Assembly (NCBI RefSeq): GCF_033100795.1
Contig: NZ_JAWLVI010000003.1
Coordinates: 62,001 to 126,000 of the forward strand
Direction: 5' to 3'
Source: Pseudothioclava sp033100795
GTDB taxonomy: Bacteria; Pseudomonadota; Alphaproteobacteria; Rhodobacterales; Rhodobacteraceae
Length of the DNA stretch: 64,000 bases
In this document: positions 58,589 through 64,000 of the stretch, piece after piece
Position numbering within the stretch: position 1 is the stretch's first letter
Layout: the number at the start of each line of letters is the position of its first letter
Notes under the pieces: model-generated
What the model was told of the DNA's origin: nothing
The model's database searches: none
What the model saw: the letters and a program-made list of their open reading frames with translations, nothing else
Position numbers and translations under genes: made by a program

Positions 58589-60577
58589 TTACTGGTCGAG
58601 GAAGGAGCGCAGCTTGCGCGACCGTGACGGGTGCTTGAGCTTGCGCAGCGCTTTCGCCTCGATCTGGCGGATACGTTCGCGGGTAACGCTGAACTGCTGC
58701 CCCACCTCTTCAAGCGTATGGTCGGTGTTCATGCCAATCCCAAAGCGCATCCGCAGCACGCGCTCTTCGCGCGGGGTAAGGCTGGCCAGAACGCGGGTCG
58801 TGGTTTCCTTCAGGTTTTCCTGAATCGCGGAATCCAGCGGCAGAACCGCGTTCTTATCCTCGATGAAATCGCCAAGCTGGCTGTCTTCCTCGTCGCCGAT
58901 CGGCGTTTCAAGGGAGATCGGCTCCTTGGCGATTTTCATCACCTTGCGGACCTTCTCAAGCGGCATTTGCAGCTTTTCGGCCAGTTCCTCGGGCGTCGGC
59001 TCGCGGCCGATTTCGTGGAGCATCTGGCGGCCGGTGCGCACCAGCTTGTTAATCGTCTCGATCATATGCACCGGAATACGGATGGTGCGCGCCTGATCGG
59101 CGATCGAGCGGGTGATCGCCTGACGGATCCACCACGTCGCATAGGTCGAGAATTTATAGCCGCGGCGGTATTCGAACTTATCGACCGCTTTCATCAGGCC
59201 GATGTTGCCTTCCTGAATAAGGTCAAGGAATTGCAGGCCGCGGTTGGTGTATTTCTTGGCGATCGAGATCACCAGACGCAGGTTCGCCTCGACCATCTCT
59301 TTCTTGGCCTGACGGGCTTCTTTCTCGCCCTTCTGGACCTGGTTCACGATGCGGCGGAATTCCGAAATATCAACGCCGACATATTGACCGACCTGCGCCA
59401 TCTCGGCGCGGAGTTCCTCGATCTTGTCGGTGCTTTTCTCGACCAGCATCTGCCAGCCACGACCGGCCTTGTCGGCCATCCGCTCAAGCCAGGTCGGGTC
59501 AAGCTCGTATCCGCGATATTCGTCGATGAACTCGCGGCGGTTAATGCGCGCCTGATCGGCAAGCTTCACCATGCCGGAGTCGATCGACATGATCTTGCGG
59601 TTGATGCCGTAAAGCTGGTCGATCAGCGCCTCGATACGGTTGTTGTGCAGATGCAGCCCGTTCACCAGCTCGACGATCTCGGAGCGCAGTTTCTGATACG
59701 CCGCTTCTTCGGAAACCGAGAACGAGCCGTCCTCGTTCAGTGTCGCCGACATCCGCAGATCCTGCATCTCGGCCAGCGTCGCATAGTCGCGCGCGATCAG
59801 TTCGAGGGTTTCCAGAACGCGCGGCTTGAGCGCGGCTTCCATCGCGGCGAGCGAAAGGTTCGCCCCCTCGTCATCGTCGTCATCATCCGACTGGATCGGG
59901 TTGCCGTCGGCGTCAAGCTCCTGCTCGGACTCTTGGGTCTGCTCGCCCTCACCAGAGGAAACGCCATCAAGCGAGGTCTCGCCCAGTTCGTCGTCCTCTT
60001 CGCCTTCCATCGAGTTGCCGAAGGTCGCCTCAAGGTCGATCACGTCGCGCAGCAGGATGTCTTCGTTCAGAAGCTCGTCGCGCCAGATCGTGATTGCCTG
60101 AAACGTCAGCGGGCTTTCGCACAGCCCGAGGATCATCGTGTTGCGCCCCGCCTCGATGCGTTTCGCAATCGCGATCTCACCCTCGCGGGACAGCAGTTCG
60201 ACCGAGCCCATCTCGCGCAGATACATGCGCACCGGATCGTCCGTGCGATCCAGCGTTTCGGTGGTCGAGGAAGACAGCGCCACCTCGCGCGAGCCGGAAT
60301 CCGTCGTGGCGACCTGCGTGCTGCGATCCTCGTCCTCGACTTCCTCGGCCTCGATCACGTTGATGCCCATTTCCGAGAGCATCGACATCACGTCTTCGAT
60401 CTGGTCCCCAGACACCTGATCGGGCGGCATCACCTTGTTCAGCTCGTCATAGGTAATGTATCCGCGCTCTTTCGCGTCGGCGATCATCCGCTTTACAGCG
60501 GCCTTCGACATGTCGAAGGAGGAGTCGTCGTCGCTGGAGGTATCCGGCTTGTTCTCGTCGATGTCTTTTGCGGCCAT
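58589..60577 (-). CDS. rpoD: Housekeeping sigma factor RpoD (sigma70)
   Basis: 662 residues from an ATG with AAGGAG upstream. Region 1.1 (YITYDELNKVMPPDQVSGD), the region 1.2 segment DPVRMYLREMGSVELLSREGE read in parts, a long acidic non-conserved insert (Glu/Asp-rich, about 195-240), region 2 (LIQEGNIGLMKAVDKFEY, TYATWWIRQAITRS) and region 4 (TLEEVGQQFSVTRERIRQIE) are complete. It directs most transcription in growing cells. It follows dnaG, the conserved macromolecular-synthesis order. Four GANTC sites lie just upstream. Confidence 0.97.
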   Translation of the reverse strand: MAAKDIDENKPDTSSDDDSSFDMSKAAVKRMIADAKERGYITYDELNKVMPPDQVSGDQIEDVMSMLSEMGINVIEAEEVEDEDRSTQVATTDSGSREVALSSSTTETLDRTDDPVRMYLREMGSVELLSREGEIAIAKRIEAGRNTMILGLCESPLTFQAITIWRDELLNEDILLRDVIDLEATFGNSMEGEEDDELGETSLDGVSSGEGEQTQESEQELDADGNPIQSDDDDDDEGANLSLAAMEAALKPRVLETLELIARDYATLAEMQDLRMSATLNEDGSFSVSEEAAYQKLRSEIVELVNGLHLHNNRIEALIDQLYGINRKIMSIDSGMVKLADQARINRREFIDEYRGYELDPTWLERMADKAGRGWQMLVEKSTDKIEELRAEMAQVGQYVGVDISEFRRIVNQVQKGEKEARQAKKEMVEANLRLVISIAKKYTNRGLQFLDLIQEGNIGLMKAVDKFEYRRGYKFSTYATWWIRQAITRSIADQARTIRIPVHMIETINKLVRTGRQMLHEIGREPTPEELAEKLQMPLEKVRKVMKIAKEPISLETPIGDEEDSQLGDFIEDKNAVLPLDSAIQENLKETTTRVLASLTPREERVLRMRFGIGMNTDHTLEEVGQQFSVTRERIRQIEAKALRKLKHPSRSRKLRSFLDQ

Positions 60578-60641
60578 GGGGGCTCCTTGGTCGGCTTGGC
60601 GGTGAAGCGTCCCTCACCTTGGCTCCGAAGGCATGACCACT

Positions 60642-60697
60642 CGAATCATGCCGCTTGGTTGTATCGAATCGCAAAACCGAATCACAGGGGCGAATCG
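60642..60697. promoter_or_regulatory. Cluster of four CGAATC (GANTC) sites upstream of rpoD
   Basis: CGAATC occurs at 60642, 60665, 60678 and 60691, the last three at exact 13-bp steps. GANTC is the CcrM methylation target in alphaproteobacteria and such clusters can mark cell-cycle-controlled (GcrA/CcrM) promoters. Confidence 0.5.
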
Positions 60698-60759
60698 CAG
60701 ATTTCATCTGCCTGCGCGCGTGCCGTGTCCGGCTTTGGCTCTCTCTCATGTAATGCGCG

Positions 60760-62715
60760 TTATTTTTTGCGCCAGATCTCCTTGTCGATCATCGCCTGCA
60801 ATTGGGCAGACAGGGCCGAACGATCCTCGCCCATATCGCTGTTATCGTCCAGTTTCGAGCGTTCTGCCCGATGGCGCGCCGTCGTCGCCTGATTAAGCCG
60901 CCACGTCACGCCCTCGTCCGCCAGCCCCTCCAGATCTTCCATGGCCTCCTCGACCTCCGCGCGGATTGCGCGATCAGCCGAGAGTTTGGCCAGTTCTTCC
61001 GCCAGACACATGCGGGCAAGCTCGGGGTCGTCGGCCTTACGCACGGGCGGCGCAGTTCGGACATGGGGAAGCGCCATCAGCTTTTCAAGATCAAAGCTGG
61101 CCTCTGCTTCCAGACGCGCGCGCAACTCCTCGGGCGGGGCATCCACATGCATCAGCATCAGGTGGCGCAGCCGGTCATGGGCGGGATCAACCAGCGGCAC
61201 GCGGTCAAGCTGGCTTTCGAATTCGGCGACAAGGGCGGGGTGGGCAACACAGATACCCAGAACCATCGCCTCGCGCAGATGCTCGGTCACATTCTCGCCT
61301 GTCGCCGTCGCCAACAGGGTCGAGCGCGTCGAGGGAAGCGGCTGCACTGGCGCGCCCTTCCAACCTGCCTGCCCCGAACGCGCAGGACGCCCACCGCCAA
61401 ACCGCCCACCCGGGCGCGCGACCGGACGCCCGGCGCGGAACAACTCTTGGCGCAGCGCTTTGAACTCTTCACCGTAATGGGCCTTGATCGAGGGGTCCTT
61501 GATCCGCGAGATCGCCTCGTGCAGACGCTTCTCCAGCGCGGCTCGGCGCTCGGGGCTGTCGAATACGCGGCCCTCGGTCTCGCGCGACCAGATCAGATTG
61601 ACCATCGGTTGCGCGCCATCCAGCACCTTTTGCATCGCCTCGCGACCCTGCGCTTTAATCAGGTCGTCCGGGTCCAGCCCCGCCGGCATCATCGCGATAC
61701 GCAGCGCCTTGCCCGCCTCGATCAGCGGCAGCGCCAGATCGACAACCCTCAAAGCCGCCCGCTGCCCCGCCTGATCCCCGTCGAGCGCAATGATCGGCTC
61801 GTCGTGCAGGCGCCAGAGCAGTTGCAACTGCGTCTCGGTCACGGCGGTCCCCAAGGGCGCAACGGCACCGTTAAACCCCGCCTCGGCCAGCGCGATCACA
61901 TCCATATAGCCTTCGGCGACAATCAACTGCCCGCCCTTGCCACATGCCTCGCGCGCGGGGCCGTGATTATACAAAGAGCGCCCCTTATCGAAAAGGATCG
62001 TCTCGGGCGAGTTAAGGTATTTCGCGTTATCGTTCGGGTCCATCGCGCGCCCGCCAAAGGCGATGCAGCGCCCACGCGGGTCGCGGATCGGAAACATGAT
62101 GCGGTTGCGGAAGGCGTCATACGGGGCTTTGCCGTTCTGGCTCGCCTTGGCCAGCCCCGCTTCAAGGATCAGATCATCCGCGATCCCCTTGGCGTGCAGC
62201 GCATCGCGAAGGTTCTGCCATCCCCCCGGCGCAAAGCCGATCTCGAAACGCCCCTGCGCCTGTGCGGACAACCTGCGCCGCGCCAGATAGTCGCGCGCCT
62301 CGGCCCCCGCCTGCGTGGACAATTGCAGACGGTAGAACTTCACCGCCTCTTCCATGACTGCCGCCACCTCGCTGCGCCGGTCGGCCTTTTCCACCGCGCG
62401 CGGATCGCGTTCGGGCATCTTCAGGCCAGCCTCACGCGCGAGGATCTCGACCGCCTCCATGAAGCCCACATTCTCGGTCTCGCGCACGAAGCTTAGCGCG
62501 TCGCCCTTCGCGTGGCAGCCGAAGCAATAGTAATAGCCCTTCTTGTCGTCCACATGGAATGAGGCCGATTTTTCGTGGTGGAAGGGGCACGGCGCCCACA
62601 TATCCCCCTTGCCCATGTTGGACTTGCGCATATCCCACATGACTTTGCGACCGACCACTTGGGCGATCGACACGCGGTTGCGCAACTCGTCTAGGAATCC
62701 GGGCGGCAGGCTCAT
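60760..62715 (-). CDS. dnaG: DNA primase DnaG
   Basis: 651 residues. The CHC2 zinc ribbon has C43, H46, C64 and C67 (APCPFHHEKSASF, YYYCFGCHAKGD). The catalytic Toprim core has LIVAEGYMDVIAL and ALDGDQAGQRAA. The C-terminal third, including a Gly/Arg-rich linker (GGRFGGGRPARSGQAG), ends in the helicase-binding domain. It makes RNA primers at the replication fork. No rpsU lies immediately upstream; the next gene is the divergent tadG-like gene. Confidence 0.96.
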   Translation of the reverse strand: MSLPPGFLDELRNRVSIAQVVGRKVMWDMRKSNMGKGDMWAPCPFHHEKSASFHVDDKKGYYYCFGCHAKGDALSFVRETENVGFMEAVEILAREAGLKMPERDPRAVEKADRRSEVAAVMEEAVKFYRLQLSTQAGAEARDYLARRRLSAQAQGRFEIGFAPGGWQNLRDALHAKGIADDLILEAGLAKASQNGKAPYDAFRNRIMFPIRDPRGRCIAFGGRAMDPNDNAKYLNSPETILFDKGRSLYNHGPAREACGKGGQLIVAEGYMDVIALAEAGFNGAVAPLGTAVTETQLQLLWRLHDEPIIALDGDQAGQRAALRVVDLALPLIEAGKALRIAMMPAGLDPDDLIKAQGREAMQKVLDGAQPMVNLIWSRETEGRVFDSPERRAALEKRLHEAISRIKDPSIKAHYGEEFKALRQELFRAGRPVARPGGRFGGGRPARSGQAGWKGAPVQPLPSTRSTLLATATGENVTEHLREAMVLGICVAHPALVAEFESQLDRVPLVDPAHDRLRHLMLMHVDAPPEELRARLEAEASFDLEKLMALPHVRTAPPVRKADDPELARMCLAEELAKLSADRAIRAEVEEAMEDLEGLADEGVTWRLNQATTARHRAERSKLDDNSDMGEDRSALSAQLQAMIDKEIWRKK

Positions 62716-62855
62716 GCGGCCTATATTGGCCGGAGTGCGCCCAGAGTCGAGAGGGCAGAGACGATTCGTCTCCTCTCATCAGCGGCGGTAATATTGGTTA
62801 ATCAAATGACTATTGGTTACTGACAATTTTTCGCAAATCCGAACGATTGCCGGAA

Positions 62856-62870
62856 TTAAGCGCGATTTAA
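62856..62870. promoter_or_regulatory. CtrA-type box (TTAA-N7-TTAA)
   Basis: TTAA-GCGCGAT-TTAA followed by C is a perfect match to the CtrA full-site consensus. It lies between the divergent dnaG and tadG-like genes, 141 bp before the tadG-like start and 141 bp before dnaG, so it could act on either. Confidence 0.55.
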
Positions 62871-63010
62871 CACATATCCCCCCACAATAAGGCGGTTTCG
62901 CCCGTTCCGTGCCATTTTTTCGCCTCAGGTCTTTGCGACACCAGCATGAGAGAATTTCCATCTTTGCGTTCTCGGCGGGGCAGCCCCGCCGCGGCACAGG
63001 GAGACGTAGA

Positions 63011-64000
63011 ATGCAAGATTATGACCGCCCGAGGCAGCACCTTCACCACGCGACGAAAGCGGGGTGGTTCAAGCGGTTTGCGCGCGAAGAGGACGGCTCG
63101 ATCCTGATCCTCTCCTTGCAGATTTTCATCATCATGCTGGTCTGCACCGGCATCGCGATTGATATGGTCCGGCAGGAAGAGCGCCGGACGCTGATCCAGG
63201 GCACGGTCGACCGCGCAGTTCTGGCGGCGGCAGCGCTGAACCAGCAGCTTGATCCCAAACTGGTGGTCAAGGACTATCTTGCAAAGGCCGGACTGGACTA
63301 CCTCGAGATTGACCCTGTGATCGAGCAGTCGGACACCTCTTCGGGGCAGGCGCTGTCGTGGCGCAAAGTGTCCGTGTCGGTCAAGGACAACATGCCCACA
63401 CTGTTCGGCCCTCTGATGGGCGTCACTTCGCTGGCGTCGAACGGGACAAGCCAAGCAGAAGAATCTGTCGGCAACGTCGAGATTTCGCTGGTTCTCGACA
63501 TCTCGAACTCGATGAACACCTCGACATCCAGCGGCAAGACACGCATCCAGTTGCTGCGCACCGCAGCGCGCAATTTCGTGGCACGCATGTTCGATACCGT
63601 GCAGCCTCCAGACATGCCCGGGGACCGTCTTTCGATTTCGATTGTGCCCTACAACCAGCAGGTTGTTATCGGCAATGATCTGGCTTCGGTCCTCAACCTG
63701 TCGACCGATCACACCAAAAATACCTGCGTCGATGTGCAGACCCTTGGCTGGAACAGCACGTCGATTTCGCCGACAACGCCGTTGCTGCGCACCCATTACG
63801 CTGACAACTTCGACTTTTGGTATTACTGGCAACTCTACTACGGCAACACCTCTAACACCGGCGCCTACAAAACCTATACGGTCGACAGCACCGGCAATGC
63901 GAACTCGTCGATTCCCGGCTGCGTCCAGAACAATGCCGCTTCCATCATGGCCTTTTCGACAAGCCGGTCAAATCTGCAAAGCAAGATCGACACCCTGTCC
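63011..64000 (+). CDS. TadG-like pilus-assembly protein with VWA domain (3' end cut by window)
   Basis: 330 residues are visible and the frame is open to the last base. The N-terminus is a TadE/TadG-type segment: a charged start, EEDGSILILSLQIFIIMLV as a type-IV-pilin-like membrane span, then a helical region (AVLAAAALNQQLDP). From about 155 a von Willebrand A domain begins, with the MIDAS motif DISNS at D163 (VEISLVLDISNSMNTS). Such proteins are minor pseudopilins or secreted components of Flp/Tad pili, or act alone in surface attachment. A CtrA-type box lies upstream. AGGGAGACG precedes the ATG. Confidence 0.85.
   Translation, partial: MQDYDRPRQHLHHATKAGWFKRFAREEDGSILILSLQIFIIMLVCTGIAIDMVRQEERRTLIQGTVDRAVLAAAALNQQLDPKLVVKDYLAKAGLDYLEIDPVIEQSDTSSGQALSWRKVSVSVKDNMPTLFGPLMGVTSLASNGTSQAEESVGNVEISLVLDISNSMNTSTSSGKTRIQLLRTAARNFVARMFDTVQPPDMPGDRLSISIVPYNQQVVIGNDLASVLNLSTDHTKNTCVDVQTLGWNSTSISPTTPLLRTHYADNFDFWYYWQLYYGNTSNTGAYKTYTVDSTGNANSSIPGCVQNNAASIMAFSTSRSNLQSKIDTLS

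Overview
The window is GC-rich DNA from an alphaproteobacterium, most likely of the Rhodobacteraceae/Paracoccaceae. The evidence is: a tRNA-His without the extra 5' G and with discriminator A; a TTAA-N7-TTAA (CtrA-type) box ahead of a TadG-like gene; GANTC sites clustered ahead of rpoD; a DHBP synthase whose RibA half is degenerate (RibBX type); and the linked housekeeping blocks nrdR-ribD, ribE-ribBX-ribH-nusB and dnaG-rpoD. No insertion sequences, CRISPR arrays or rRNA genes were seen.

1-17.4 kb is a denitrification region. The tail of the nor operon (norD partial, norE, norF) meets a convergent Crp/Fnr-type regulator (NnrR/DNR-like). Then come ubiE/menG and menA, the last two steps of menaquinone synthesis, which is unexpected in a ubiquinone lineage. 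A PCu(A)C copper chaperone is followed by a complete nos cluster of the atypical (clade II, Wolinella-like) kind: Sec-exported NosZ, two dihaem cytochromes c, NosB, NosD, NosG, NosH, NosF, NosL, NosY, then a convergent sco-tlpA pair. No nosR is present in the cluster. FNR/NNR-type boxes lie ahead of ubiE and nosZ. The arrangement suggests a transferable N2O-respiration module carrying copper supply, cytochromes, a NosGH quinol dehydrogenase and possibly its own quinone.

17.5-43.4 kb is a catabolic accessory region. It holds a BASS-type transporter, an IclR regulator, an acyl-CoA dehydrogenase, a QuiC-like dehydroshikimate dehydratase/HPPD fusion with altered metal ligands, and an unassigned operon (HMG-CoA-lyase family, TIM-barrel isomerase, SauS-like acylating aldehyde dehydrogenase, ThDP enzyme). 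These are followed by LysR and LacI regulators, a CaiB-type CoA-transferase, and a quinate/shikimate-type group (Gfo/Idh dehydrogenase, AroQ, TRAP transporter, AroE-like dehydrogenase). Two divergent paralogous GntR regulators, a tripartite tricarboxylate transporter (tctCBA) and ilvD complete it. A palindrome, TGATGCATCA, recurs at the CoA-transferase promoter and in the tctC/ilvD intergenic region and probably marks the LacI-family regulon.

43.4-64 kb is mostly core genome: an unusual glycosidase-like protein with a hydrophobic C-terminal tail, tRNA-His, mmcB, dgkA, a 6S-RNA-like gene, a LysE exporter, nusB and the riboflavin genes. The riboflavin order is split by an oppositely oriented capsule-export block (kpsS, kpsD/wza-like, kpsC). 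Then come nrdR, two small exported proteins, rpoD, dnaG and the start of a TadG-like pilus gene cut by the window end.
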